Source: a virus. Taken from it: a stretch of 54,779 bases of DNA. Within the stretch, counting starts at the first letter, position 1; the number at the start of each line of letters is the position of its first letter. The stretch lies in IMG/VR virus record IMGVR_UViG_3300024517_000021, positions 1-54,779 of that record. The stretch is one strand, 5' to 3'. Under the pieces are notes generated by a model, which was not told the origin of the DNA, made no database searches, and worked only from the letters and a program-made list of their open reading frames with translations. Made by a program: the position numbers and the translations under genes. This document shows, piece after piece, positions 26,163 to 33,055 of this stretch.

Positions 26163-26451
26163 TTTCCCACCTTTCGTGAAAAATATTTGCCCATTCAATC
26201 GGGTCTATCAGCCTGTCATTCCACCAGTCTGCTTCATCCCCACGGGTGTGGCATTTCATGTGGCACTCCGCACAGAGGGGAACTGCCCAACGGTCGGAAT
26301 TCTTTCTGCCCATCCCTCTTCGTTCTGCGTGTCTGAGATGGTGAGCTTGAACGGAAAAGGGGGAGGCACACACAAGGCATACCTCCCCCCGCACCCGCTT
26401 GAGGTAGGCGGCTGACCGCCACGGGCGAGACTTAAAACGGGATGTCGTCAT
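26131..26451 (-). CDS. HNH-type nuclease, DUF968/Ref-like
   Basis: 106 residues. CLVC, then AHHLRHAERRGMGRKNSD, then PLCAECHMKCHTRGDEADWW provides the Cys4/His pattern of the DUF968 (Ref-like) HNH nucleases. The AHH pair supplies the catalytic histidine and the two CxxC pairs a structural zinc. In the family these cut DNA during RecA-type or phage recombination. It overlaps both neighbours (20 and 32 bases), indicating one transcript with the SSB-like and annealing genes. Confidence 0.7.
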   Translation of the reverse strand: MTTSRFKSRPWRSAAYLKRVRGEVCLVCASPFSVQAHHLRHAERRGMGRKNSDRWAVPLCAECHMKCHTRGDEADWWNDRLIDPIEWANIFHERWENETGRHDPEI

Positions 26452-26698
26452 CCACCTGGGTGGGAAGCTCCTCCTCCTTAAGCTCGATGGTAATGAACGT
26501 GTAGGGGTTGCCTTTCTTGGATGTTCGCTCCCAAGCGGCGCACCTCACCTTGAGTTCATCACCGGGTGCTTTCTTCAACGCCTCGACCAGATCCTTGAGG
26601 GATTGTCTGCTGAATTCCCCGGTGCCCGTCTTCACCGGGTGATTGGGCCCGGCTTGATACTTGTTGGGATACAGCCACAGTTTGGGTTTATTGTCCAT
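26432..26698 (-). CDS. Single-stranded DNA-binding-like protein with DDDIPF tip
   Basis: 88 residues ending VDDDIPF, the acidic C-terminal tip by which SSBs recruit partners. The body (KLWLYPNKYQAGPNHPV, ELKVRCAAWERTSKKGNPYT, FITIELKEEE) is compact and beta-rich, compatible with a short OB fold. GACAGGAGGAAACCG precedes the ATG. It sits between the annealing protein and an HNH nuclease, so it probably coats ssDNA made by the exonuclease. The tip is the strongest evidence; the fold is inferred. Confidence 0.6.
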   Translation of the reverse strand: MDNKPKLWLYPNKYQAGPNHPVKTGTGEFSRQSLKDLVEALKKAPGDELKVRCAAWERTSKKGNPYTFITIELKEEELPTQVDDDIPF

Positions 26699-27374
26699 CG
26701 GTTTCCTCCTGTCGTAGGACTTCTTTGCGTGCCGTGAAGACTCCGAGAATTTCCCGGTAAGTCGCAGGCTCGCTTCTCTCTAGCTTCTTGAGTTCTTCCA
26801 GATTCTCTCGCCACCAATCTCGCAACTGGGAAGTGTTCTTCTTGTCTTCCGCGAATGCTCGATAAGCGTTGACCACTCCATCCACAACGTCCTCGGACTT
26901 GCCGTTTGGCTTTTCCTTGGTCTCAGTGGTTGGCTGGCTCGATGCGGCAGGGAGATCCTCGCCAGCATAGAGGTAGTGACCAAGGCCGAAGAGCGCGATG
27001 CACTTCGTCAGGCAGCGCATCTTTGCATTCGAGATTGCCAGACTGTCGGGGTTTTGGATTGCCTTGTTTCGGTGATCCATTACGGGAAGCCACATGGTTC
27101 GTGCGACGGGCTCTTCACCTTCGGTGTTAAGGTCGATGAAGATCGTGCATTCCACGGATGCAGTCCCGTCTTTTCCGATATGGGCGGGGGATCCATCCCA
27201 GTCTTTGAACTCAAATTGAGATTCTGGGTAGTAGTCCATGAGTGTGCCCCATGCCCATGCCCAGCTTAGGTAACTCAGGTTCCCTTTCTTCTCGACGTGA
27301 TCGGAAACATCCACCTTGGACAACTGTTCCCAGATCAGTTTCGCTGCGGTCTCTTTCGTATCGTGATCTCTCAT
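26688..27374 (-). CDS. Single-strand annealing protein, Sak3/DUF1071-like
   Basis: 228 residues from ATG 27374, preceded by CAGGAGGAACAA; an upstream in-frame start at 27431 lies in the exonuclease gene. The core LSYLSWAWAWGTLMDYYP, followed by ISNAKMRCLTKCIALFGLGH, is diagnostic of the DUF1071/Sak3 annealing proteins of the RecT-like superfamily. A low-complexity linker and a helical C-terminus (YRAFAEDKKNTSQLRDWW) follow. It would pair ssDNA generated by the adjacent exonuclease. Confidence 0.75.
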   Translation of the reverse strand: MRDHDTKETAAKLIWEQLSKVDVSDHVEKKGNLSYLSWAWAWGTLMDYYPESQFEFKDWDGSPAHIGKDGTASVECTIFIDLNTEGEEPVARTMWLPVMDHRNKAIQNPDSLAISNAKMRCLTKCIALFGLGHYLYAGEDLPAASSQPTTETKEKPNGKSEDVVDGVVNAYRAFAEDKKNTSQLRDWWRENLEELKKLERSEPATYREILGVFTARKEVLRQEETDGQ

Positions 27375-28231
27375 TTGTTCCTCCTGTTTTTCTGTTCGCA
27401 AAACTGCGCGACCTCGCAGTACCGGTCGCACCTCAAGTACTCGGCTTCAGTCTCCACAATAGTGGCAGGTTTTCCCAACTCTAGAGAGAACATCTCTGCG
27501 TCTGTCATGTTGGAGAAGACGCGGGTAGCCCTTGTCTTTGGAGTACCCTTCTGGGTGAGTTCGTAGACCTTCACCTTCCCGTCTCGCTTCCACATCTCCT
27601 CATCGGTGCATTCGGACTGTGGCAAATTATGACAAGCAACTCTTCCCATGATGTAGTCGAGACATTCGGTCGGTCTCCACAAGGGAAGTGCGATTTTTAC
27701 AACAGGGTGTTGTGGGTAGTTCGTATAGTGGGTGCGTGCAGCCGACCAATCTCGGATGATGGCAACGACCTCGATCCCGCTTATGTCGAAGTGGTTAGCT
27801 CTGGCAATTGCAGCGTAAAGATTGAGCTGGTTGATCCACTCCCTCTTCCCTTCTGGGTTGTAGCGAAGGGTCGCTGCGGAGGTGGTCTTGTAATCGGTCA
27901 GTGTGCGAGTGCCATTCTTGTGCAGGGTTTGCAGATCAATCTGGCCGCCGATGAGCTTGCCGCCGAATTCTGCATAGAGACGCTCTTCCACGATTGTGTC
28001 AGGCGCTTCGGCAGTTTCGAGAATTGCGTGGACAGCAGTGCCGAGAATTGAGAAGATGCGATCTGCAACATCCTCTTCAAGTTCTTCGCTATACTGCTCT
28101 TTTAGCCGGAAGATTTGGGGGCTATCGATCAGCGAGGTGACGCTGATCTCGGCTCCTCCCCTCGAATACTTGTTCGCTTCTTCAAACATTACGAAGGGCT
28201 CGGGAAGTCCATGTCGGTTGGTGAGTTTCAA
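27371..28231 (-). CDS. PD-(D/E)XK exonuclease, RecB/Cas4-like
   Basis: 286 residues from TTG 28231 behind AAGGAGAACAA. Motifs: LGTAVHAILE (His68), GGQIDL (Asp99), LTDYKTTSA (Asp113, Lys115) and QLNLYA, as in the PDDEXK_1 superfamily. The C-terminus LRCDRYCEVAQFCEQ has three of the four cysteines of the Cas4/AddB iron-sulfur cluster. The N-terminal cysteine is missing: Ser37-Pro stands where CP is usual. Operon order exonuclease, annealing protein, SSB fits a phage recombination system. Confidence 0.75.
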   Translation of the reverse strand: MKLTNRHGLPEPFVMFEEANKYSRGGAEISVTSLIDSPQIFRLKEQYSEELEEDVADRIFSILGTAVHAILETAEAPDTIVEERLYAEFGGKLIGGQIDLQTLHKNGTRTLTDYKTTSAATLRYNPEGKREWINQLNLYAAIARANHFDISGIEVVAIIRDWSAARTHYTNYPQHPVVKIALPLWRPTECLDYIMGRVACHNLPQSECTDEEMWKRDGKVKVYELTQKGTPKTRATRVFSNMTDAEMFSLELGKPATIVETEAEYLRCDRYCEVAQFCEQKNRRNK

Positions 28232-28262
28232 TTGTTCTCCTTGTGAATTCGGATAGTATGAT

Positions 28263-28694
28263 ATGACAGAAACGATTGCAAGTGAGGGATGGGATTTCGA
28301 CGCGACGATCTTGGGAGAGCCAGCGAGTGCGAAGAATCAGAGGCGGATTGTTTCGATTGGTGGCAAGCCACGTTTGATCAAGTCGGCAAAGGCGCTTGCT
28401 TACTGTAAGACTTTCGAGGCTCAATGTCCCAAAATTGATCTCATCGAGGAGGATTGCATCATTCGTCTAGATGTCTGGTATGCGAGTCGTAGGCCAGATC
28501 TGGCGGCTATGGATTTGGTGATGGACTTGTTGCAGGGACACGTCTATTCCAATGATCGACAAGTGAAGGGGACAATGTCACTATGGAATTTGGATCGCGT
28601 AAACCCTCGGATCCGGGTGAGAGTTTCGAGGGTCTGCGAAAGCTCAGTCGGCATGTCCTCGTTCAAGCTGTCAGAGATCTGGCCAGGAATCTGA
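28263..28694 (+). CDS. RusA-like Holliday-junction resolvase
   Basis: 143 residues. The pattern GEPASAKNQRRIVSIGGKPR, then RRPDLAAMDLVMDLLQG, then VYSNDRQVKG is that of RusA-family resolvases. Asp79, Asp84 and Asp98 are candidate metal ligands. It resolves branched intermediates made during recombination or before packaging. It is transcribed away from the exonuclease gene with only 31 bases between starts, so the divergent promoters must overlap coding DNA. Confidence 0.75.
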   Translation: MTETIASEGWDFDATILGEPASAKNQRRIVSIGGKPRLIKSAKALAYCKTFEAQCPKIDLIEEDCIIRLDVWYASRRPDLAAMDLVMDLLQGHVYSNDRQVKGTMSLWNLDRVNPRIRVRVSRVCESSVGMSSFKLSEIWPGI

Positions 28695-28882
28695 AGGACA
28701 AGGAGCAGATTGTATTGTGGATGACCACCCAGAATTATGTGGACTGGGTCCAGTGGGCTGGGTGGGAGAGAGAATGGGTTGATGAATTCTTCCAGGGGAT
28801 TATCGACTTGCGCCCTGCTGTGAGGAGAGAGGTGGGGATCCAATGTGCTCGGGGTCTCATGGCGATTTCGCATTTGGATTAA
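28583..28882 (+). CDS. Small protein overlapping the resolvase, unknown
   Basis: 99 residues from ATG 28583; 112 bases overlap the RusA-like gene in another frame. The sequence is helical and Trp-rich (VLVQAVRDLARNLKDKEQIV, NYVDWVQWAGWEREWVDEFF). That composition suggests real coding beyond 28700. A shorter start is not obvious in the overlap, so the N-terminus is uncertain. The function is unknown. Confidence 0.5.
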   Translation: MEFGSRKPSDPGESFEGLRKLSRHVLVQAVRDLARNLKDKEQIVLWMTTQNYVDWVQWAGWEREWVDEFFQGIIDLRPAVRREVGIQCARGLMAISHLD

Positions 28883-29092
28883 TAAAGAATTTGTTAACTG
28901 AAAATATTTTTCTGGCCAGTCCATCAAGGATCAATGCAATCGTGCAATCGGTCGAGACTACTTTCGGTGACGCGCGTGACGCGGGTGACGCGGATTTCGG
29001 AGAACGTCCCCCTCTGATTAACTGAAAAAATATTTTCCTGGCCAGATAACTTAGATAAGCTTTGTCCGGCCATTGCACTGGGTGTTCAAGAC
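28883..29092. promoter_or_regulatory. Intergenic control region: two AT-rich elements and a 9-base triple repeat
   Basis: TTAACTGAAAATATTTTTCT (28894 on) and TTAACTGAAAAAATATTTTC (29018 on) are near-identical and both continue into CTGGCCAG. Between them GTGACGC occurs at 28967, 28976 and 28985, a 9-base period repeated three times. Similar AT-rich cores occur in three other gaps (33840, 33883, 40350). Ahead of the primase-helicase, this could be a promoter/operator or a replication origin. A 44-codon frame (28897-29025) crosses the region, but its composition is not convincing. Confidence 0.5.
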
Positions 29093-29227
29093 GTGCGCTG
29101 TTTTAACTGCGGGGAAGAGATGATTGACCGCCGGGGGAAAGCTATCTGTTTGAAGTGTGGTGTTTTCGAGTCATGTTGCGAGGGAGAATGTGGCAGAGAA
29201 GTGGAGGAAGAATCACACACTGGATGA
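29093..29227 (+). CDS. Zinc-ribbon miniprotein (44 residues)
   Basis: GTG 29093 opens a 44-residue frame. Cysteines: 3, 6, 19, 22, 28, 29 and 33 (CFNCGEEM, CLKCGVFESCCEGEC). This CxxC...CxxCGxxExCCxGxC pattern recurs in tiny phage proteins near replication genes. It probably binds one or two zinc ions. ATG at 29120 is an alternative start but would lose the first CxxC, so GTG is preferred. Function unknown. Confidence 0.65.
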   Translation: MRCFNCGEEMIDRRGKAICLKCGVFESCCEGECGREVEEESHTG

Positions 29228-29268
29228 AGACAGCCTCTGTTGTAAGCTAGCCCGCACAGGGGGTCATT

Positions 29269-30933
29269 ATGGAATCTATTGTTCAGGAGTTTCTCTCGAA
29301 ACAATCTCTTCGCTCTCAGGGGAGGACGCTGTGCCCGGCATGTGGCCCGGAGCGGCGCAAGAAAAACGACCGCAGCTTGTCCGTCAAACTCGACGGGGAC
29401 ACTGCCATCTATCACTGCCACCACTGTGAGATTTCTGGTGCAGTCCAGCTCTGGGAGCCAATGCCAGAGGCAGCTCCTCCGAAGAATCTGAGTCCCTTGT
29501 CGGGGGCACAGCTTGAATACCTCGATGGTCGGGGCATCTCTGGGCGGGCAGCCGAAGAATGCGGGCTGATCTCGGGGGAAGTCTATGTCCAGTCAAGGGG
29601 GAAGGAAGTCCCTGCCATTGGCTGGGTCTATCGGAATGCCGATGGATCACACGCGACCAAGTGGAGAGATGGGACCAAGTCTTTCACTCAAACCGGTGCT
29701 GCCCGGTCACTCTGGAGGATCGATCAGTGGGATGGTGGTGACCTGATCATTTGTGAGGGAGAGATGGACGCTACTTCTTTTGCTGAGATCGGGGTGTTTG
29801 CCACGTCCGTCCCCAACGGAGCCCCATCTGCGAGGGTTGAGGATCTGGACTCAACCAAATTCTCTTATCTGTGGGATGCCCAGGATGCTTTCAAGCGGGC
29901 AGATCGGGTCATCCTTGCCACTGATGGTGATGCTCCGGGCAAACTCTTGTCAGAGGAGATTGCACGCCGCGTAGGAAAGGCTCGCTGCTGGCAGGTCGAG
30001 TGGCCAGATGGGTGCAAGGATGCGAACGACACGCTGATCTTCCATGGCGAGGAGGGTCTAAGGAAAGCACTTGATGATTCCACACCGTGGCCTGTCTCTG
30101 GACTTCGGGATGCCTCCGCTTTTCGAGAGAAGGCATTGGATCTTTTTCGAGATGGGATGGATCATGGTGTGGGGATTGGCCTACTAGAGCTGGACATGCT
30201 TTACAGGACGAATCCTCAGACATTGACTGTCTGGACAGGGATTCCCGGCTCGGGGAAAACTGCGATCCAGACTTGGATGGCTTCTTGCTTGGCTGACAAG
30301 GGCTGGAATGTTGCTGTGTTCTCTGCGGAGACTCCGACTGAGATCCATTTGCTCCAGTTGGCCGCGTGTCATGTTGGAAAACCCTACGAGGGTGTGAAGA
30401 AAATGTCTGAGGCTGAGCTGGGAGATGCCTTGGACTGGGTGGATACTCGATTTGTTTTCCTAGATGAGTCGGAGACAAATATCTCTTCGATTCTGGACCG
30501 AGCCCACGCTGCTGTCATGCGAAACGGAGTTCGGCTTTTGGTCATCGATCCCTACAATTTCATCTCGCTGCCGGAGGAGGGAGTGGGGGGTATCAACAAG
30601 ATGCTCGTGTCCCTGAAAAATTTCTGCGTTGAGCATGGGGTTGCAATCTGGTTGACTGCCCATCCACAGAAACAATTTCGCCAGCATGATGGATCAACCC
30701 CACCGATCACCGGTTACTCCATTAGCGGGAGCGCGGGATTCTTCAACACTGCGGACGCTGGTCTAACCGTGTCACGTTTGTCAGATGGCAAGACGATGGT
30801 GAGCAACTGGAAGTCTCGCTTCCCATGGGTAGGGAAGCTGGGTGATTGCATTCTGGACTTTGATTTTCGTAGCGGGGTGTTTTCCTCGCAGCAATTCTCG
30901 GGGGGGAGTGATGATGGATTCGATGATTTTTGA
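29269..30933 (+). CDS. Primase-helicase (T7 gp4 / Twinkle-like)
   Basis: 554 residues. A zinc finger at Cys22, Cys25, Cys50, Cys53 (CPAC, CHHC), then a TOPRIM primase core with ICEGEMDATS (about 163) and ATDGDAPG (about 217). The RecA-fold helicase has Walker A GIPGSGKT (about 324-331), Walker B LLVIDPYNF (about 425) and WLTAHPQKQ. The acidic, aromatic tail (DDGFDDF) resembles the T7 gp4 tail that contacts the polymerase. It unwinds the fork and makes primers. No DNA polymerase is present in this window. Confidence 0.9.
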   Translation: MESIVQEFLSKQSLRSQGRTLCPACGPERRKKNDRSLSVKLDGDTAIYHCHHCEISGAVQLWEPMPEAAPPKNLSPLSGAQLEYLDGRGISGRAAEECGLISGEVYVQSRGKEVPAIGWVYRNADGSHATKWRDGTKSFTQTGAARSLWRIDQWDGGDLIICEGEMDATSFAEIGVFATSVPNGAPSARVEDLDSTKFSYLWDAQDAFKRADRVILATDGDAPGKLLSEEIARRVGKARCWQVEWPDGCKDANDTLIFHGEEGLRKALDDSTPWPVSGLRDASAFREKALDLFRDGMDHGVGIGLLELDMLYRTNPQTLTVWTGIPGSGKTAIQTWMASCLADKGWNVAVFSAETPTEIHLLQLAACHVGKPYEGVKKMSEAELGDALDWVDTRFVFLDESETNISSILDRAHAAVMRNGVRLLVIDPYNFISLPEEGVGGINKMLVSLKNFCVEHGVAIWLTAHPQKQFRQHDGSTPPITGYSISGSAGFFNTADAGLTVSRLSDGKTMVSNWKSRFPWVGKLGDCILDFDFRSGVFSSQQFSGGSDDGFDDF

Positions 30934-31438
30934 CCTGCTGACAGAGGAGCAGAGGGAAAAGTTCACGTTGATCAAGGAAGATGAAGACCTTCGCGGGGTG
31001 ATCCAGCGTAATCGGATCCAAGACCAGACAGTCTTCGACTCGATGCTGATTGATTACTTGATCGAGAGTCCACAGCATGAGGCTGCCCATGAGTTCATGG
31101 ATGCAACATCTCGGTCAGGGATGGGGACGCGCAGTCCATCTTTGGATCCGGGGAATGCGACTCCGGCCTATGCGGTGGCAGCGCAGATGGGTCAGCGCCG
31201 GATGGCTTTCTCTGTTGGATACCGAGCGATGGTCGATTCGGCGGGAAAGGATCCGGCAGACCTGACCTTGTTTTGTGTGAATAATATTTATTATTTTGAT
31301 AGAGCGAGAGGGCAGCACCAGATCGGCAAGCTGGCAAAGGCAATCTCGAAAGCACTTTGGGCATTGGCGAAGTGTTACGGGATCTCAGCCCGGAGAGATC
31401 CGAGAAGGATTCTCCGGGCTCAAGTGGGCGCTAGGTAA
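30911..31438 (+). CDS. Unknown protein downstream of primase-helicase
   Basis: 175 residues from ATG 30911 (a second ATG follows), with GGGGGGAG just upstream; it overlaps the helicase end by 23 bases. The acidic N-terminus (FDLLTEEQREKFTLIKEDED) is followed by VIQRNRIQDQTVFDSMLIDY, a Gly/Ser-rich middle and a basic helical C-terminus (IGKLAKAISKALWALAKCYG). No known domain recognised. Coupling suggests a replication accessory role. Its last codons form a strong stem (AGCCCGGAGA 31387-31396 with TCTCCGGGCT 31411-31420). Confidence 0.55.
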   Translation: MMDSMIFDLLTEEQREKFTLIKEDEDLRGVIQRNRIQDQTVFDSMLIDYLIESPQHEAAHEFMDATSRSGMGTRSPSLDPGNATPAYAVAAQMGQRRMAFSVGYRAMVDSAGKDPADLTLFCVNNIYYFDRARGQHQIGKLAKAISKALWALAKCYGISARRDPRRILRAQVGAR

Positions 31439-31479
31439 AAAAAAAGACGGGGCCAGGGCGTTAGCCCCAACCCCGTCTT
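31437..31479 (-). terminator. Intrinsic terminator of the minus-strand accessory operon
   Basis: Arms AAGACGGGG (31444-31452) and CCCCGTCTT (31471-31479) form a stem. Read on the minus strand it is followed by an unbroken run of about nine T (complement of 31437-31445). It stops leftward transcription just before the convergent replication genes. Immediately right, GAGGACA (31486-31492) and TGTCCTC (31496-31502) form a further small inverted repeat. Confidence 0.8.
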
Positions 31480-31505
31480 CACAGGAGGACACATAATGTC
31501 CTCTA

Positions 31506-31778
31506 TTAGAATACCATCGGTCCATATTCTGTCGAGTCGATGTCGAATTCTTCACATGGAGGCGGGAGACCCTCATAATTCCCAAGGTCTGCCCCAGTGA
31601 AATGCTCCATGGATTCCCAGTTGGGGAAGTAGAGAAGAGCCGGGGCAATGCCCCCAGCTATACACCCACCATCTTGCATCATGAATATCCATGGAGGACC
31701 GGGTAGATCTTCGTTCTCCGCTGACCAAGTGAGAGCGATTGCCATCTTGGCTCGACCCTTCCGATGCACGTCAAACAT
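31506..31778 (-). CDS. Small acidic protein, unknown
   Basis: 90 residues from ATG 31778, overlapping the upstream stop by eight bases. The sequence (AIALTWSAENEDLPGPPWIF, MMQDGGCIAGGIAPALLYFP) has a hydrophobic centre and an acidic Pro-rich tail. No family recognised. It is the last gene before the terminator of the leftward operon. An internal ATG at 31745 is an alternative start. Confidence 0.5.
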   Translation of the reverse strand: MFDVHRKGRAKMAIALTWSAENEDLPGPPWIFMMQDGGCIAGGIAPALLYFPNWESMEHFTGADLGNYEGLPPPCEEFDIDSTEYGPMVF

Positions 31779-31941
31779 TGGGTCCACGCTCTCTCTTGAT
31801 GACAGAGTTCACTTGTCTCTCGATCCACTCTGGATCCTCCGCTCCGAGTCTGCGGAGTTCTTCCGCAACATCTCGCATCGCCTCCTCTTGGCTCGTTGCT
31901 TCGCAAGCAATCTGCCGAAGGTGGAGGTCGATGTCTGACAT
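31771..31941 (-). CDS. Small helical protein (56 residues)
   Basis: ATG 31941 to TGA 31771. The product (SDIDLHLRQIACEATSQEEA, VAEELRRLGAEDPEWIERQV) is strongly helical and acidic. It lies six bases after the RHH-like gene stop and overlaps the next gene by eight bases, so it fits one polycistronic leftward transcript. Function unknown. Confidence 0.55.
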   Translation of the reverse strand: MSDIDLHLRQIACEATSQEEAMRDVAEELRRLGAEDPEWIERQVNSVIKRERGPNV

Positions 31942-31946
31942 GACGC

Positions 31947-32090
31947 TCACTTCTTTCCCTTGAGATGTTTCCTGAGTATTGTGCAGATCAGGTTGCTCAA
32001 GCTTCGTTCGCTTCGCTCGGCTTCTTTTCGCAGATCATCTTTGAGCGTGTCCCCCTTGGGTACGCTGATCACGATCTGATTCCACTCCAT
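31947..32090 (-). CDS. Ribbon-helix-helix-like DNA-binding protein (47 residues)
   Basis: ATG 32090 to TGA 31947. An N-terminal strand (WNQIVISVPKGD) is followed by two helices (LKDDLRKEAERSERSLSNLI and CTILRKHLKGKK). This is the size and order of an Arc/CopG-type RHH repressor monomer. It probably binds operator DNA as a dimer, possibly controlling this early operon. No operator has been tied to it. The upstream stop is two bases from its ATG. Confidence 0.6.
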   Translation of the reverse strand: MEWNQIVISVPKGDTLKDDLRKEAERSERSLSNLICTILRKHLKGKK

Positions 32091-32092
32091 TG

Positions 32093-32236
32093 CTACTTTC
32101 CTTTCTGGTCGCAGAGAATGCATTGCTCTCTCGCTACCTCTCCATCTGAATCAAGTGCGACCCAGACACGTCCACTACCATCACACATCGGGCACTCTTC
32201 TGTCTTCGCGGCTTCCATGGATTTCACCTCTTCCAC
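32093..32236 (-). CDS. Zinc-ribbon miniprotein, DnaJ-like CxxCxGxG (47 residues)
   Basis: GTG 32236 behind AGGAGGAACAAGAC. CPMCDGSGRVWV and CILCDQKGK give two CxxC pairs (Cys15/18, Cys39/42). The CxxCxGxG half-site resembles a DnaJ zinc-finger repeat or rubredoxin-like knuckle. ATG 32218 in frame is an alternative start lacking good spacing. Possible chaperone mimic or simple zinc knuckle; not determinable here. Confidence 0.55.
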   Translation of the reverse strand: MEEVKSMEAAKTEECPMCDGSGRVWVALDSDGEVAREQCILCDQKGK

Positions 32237-32382
32237 CGTCTTGTTCCTCCTACTTTTCCGCCACTCTGGTGGTGGAGTCCTTCTTCATGCTGTGACCCAC
32301 GGATCCTAAATCCGCATGACTTGCATTTGGGTTTCCCCTTGTGCTCATTCTTTTCCGAAGAGGATTTCCGTTGCTTCTCCAA
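32224..32382 (-). CDS. Possible small basic zinc-knuckle protein (52 residues)
   Basis: TTG 32382 with AAGGAGGTCAC directly upstream, a very strong ribosome site. The product is basic with KPKCKSCGFRIRGS and EEGLHHQSGGK, a plausible CxxC...HH metal site. It overlaps the upstream gene by 38 bases and the downstream one by 13. A second frame from an ATG at 32348 (STRGNPNASHADLG) ends in TAG nearby and cannot be excluded. Confidence 0.4.
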   Translation of the reverse strand: MEKQRKSSSEKNEHKGKPKCKSCGFRIRGSQHEEGLHHQSGGKVGGTRRWKR

Positions 32383-32512
32383 GTGACCTCCTTGCAAATG
32401 CTGCCTTTTCTCTAGTTTTCATGCTCATAAAGGAATTGGTTGCAATCTCATCGAGAGTGTGGATTGCGGAGATGATCGCTGCCGTGATGAAGTCCTTCTC
32501 CTGTTCGCTCAC
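32345..32512 (-). CDS. Small helical protein (55 residues)
   Basis: GTG 32512 to TGA 32345, overlapping the end of the upstream gene by four bases (GTGA). The product (EQEKDFITAAIISAIHTLDE, KTREKAAFARRSLGEATEIL) is entirely helical with alternating hydrophobics, so a small coiled-coil protein is likely. Function unknown. Confidence 0.5.
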   Translation of the reverse strand: MSEQEKDFITAAIISAIHTLDEIATNSFMSMKTREKAAFARRSLGEATEILFGKE

Positions 32513-32721
32513 AGTATTTCTTTTTCCCTGAGTGCTTCCAGCAGGATTGATTTCAGATAGGGACCAACTTGAATCCCAAGCAGGTCTGCCTCTTCTCTCA
32601 CGGCATGATAGGCAGCCACCGGCATCCGCAGCACCACCTGATGATGATTTCCGATAGGCTTATTGCCTCGTTTGCGATGCAATTCAGCGCCCCGTATGAC
32701 AGTTTTCTTTTTGTTCGGCAT
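32509..32721 (-). CDS. Small DNA-binding-like protein (RHH-type C-terminus)
   Basis: 70 residues from ATG 32721 behind AGAGGAAAT. The basic N-terminus (NKKKTVIRGAELHRKRGNKP) precedes a strand and two helices (HHQVVLRMPVAAYHAVREEA, GPYLKSILLEAL). This resembles MetJ/Arc-like RHH proteins that begin with a basic arm. Probably a small regulator. The stop overlaps the next start by four bases. Confidence 0.55.
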   Translation of the reverse strand: MPNKKKTVIRGAELHRKRGNKPIGNHHQVVLRMPVAAYHAVREEADLLGIQVGPYLKSILLEALREKEIL

Positions 32722-32730
32722 ATTTCCTCT

Positions 32731-32835
32731 TTAAATTACTTCGTGAATGATTGCTTCGATTGTGAAAAATGCGAGCACCAAGGTGGAGAGAGAGATGATT
32801 GTCCCAAGCACGACAATGATCAGCTTACTTATCAT
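32731..32835 (-). CDS. Single-span membrane miniprotein (34 residues)
   Basis: ATG 32835 to TAA 32731. After a short basic start (MISK), about 22 hydrophobic residues (LIIVVLGTIISLSTLVLAFF) form a transmembrane helix, ending TIEAIIHEVI. The ATG overlaps the end of the upstream gene by 11 bases. Small early membrane proteins like this can alter host membrane functions or exclude other phages; that role is inference. Confidence 0.5.
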   Translation of the reverse strand: MISKLIIVVLGTIISLSTLVLAFFTIEAIIHEVI

Positions 32836-32998
32836 GTTCAATGAATTCCTCTCGGAATGCTTCCAAAAAAGTGTGATCTTGTCCTAGATCCCCAATATTA
32901 ATCTCCCCTCGTCCGTACTTCTGGACAGCTTCGGCGAGAAGATCTGCTGCCTTTAGTATTTTTACCATCTCTTCCATTTTTACCATCTCTTTGTACAC
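32825..32998 (-). CDS. Small helical acidic protein (57 residues)
   Basis: GTG 32998 with CTGGAG eight to twelve bases upstream; ATG 32986 is the alternative start. The product (VKMEEMVKILKAADLLAEAV, GDLGQDHTFLEAFREEFIEH) is helical and acidic. No family recognised. It is part of the leftward small-gene operon. The 57 bases between it and the upstream stop contain only its ribosome site. Confidence 0.5.
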   Translation of the reverse strand: MYKEMVKMEEMVKILKAADLLAEAVQKYGRGEINIGDLGQDHTFLEAFREEFIEHDK

Positions 32999-33055
32999 GG
33001 GGTTTACTCCAGTTTAAGTGTGTTCTTCTCTACCAGCAGAAGACCCGAGAGATCT

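Noticed and set aside
28897-29025. 44-codon frame between the AT-rich elements
   Set aside because: It begins and ends within the repeated elements and its middle encodes the iteron repeats. A regulatory region explains the sequence better, although a small peptide cannot be excluded.
31496-31600. Plus-strand mini-ORF after AGGAGGACACATA
   Set aside because: Only 34 codons, antisense to a better minus-strand gene, and its ribosome site lies in an inverted repeat with the start.
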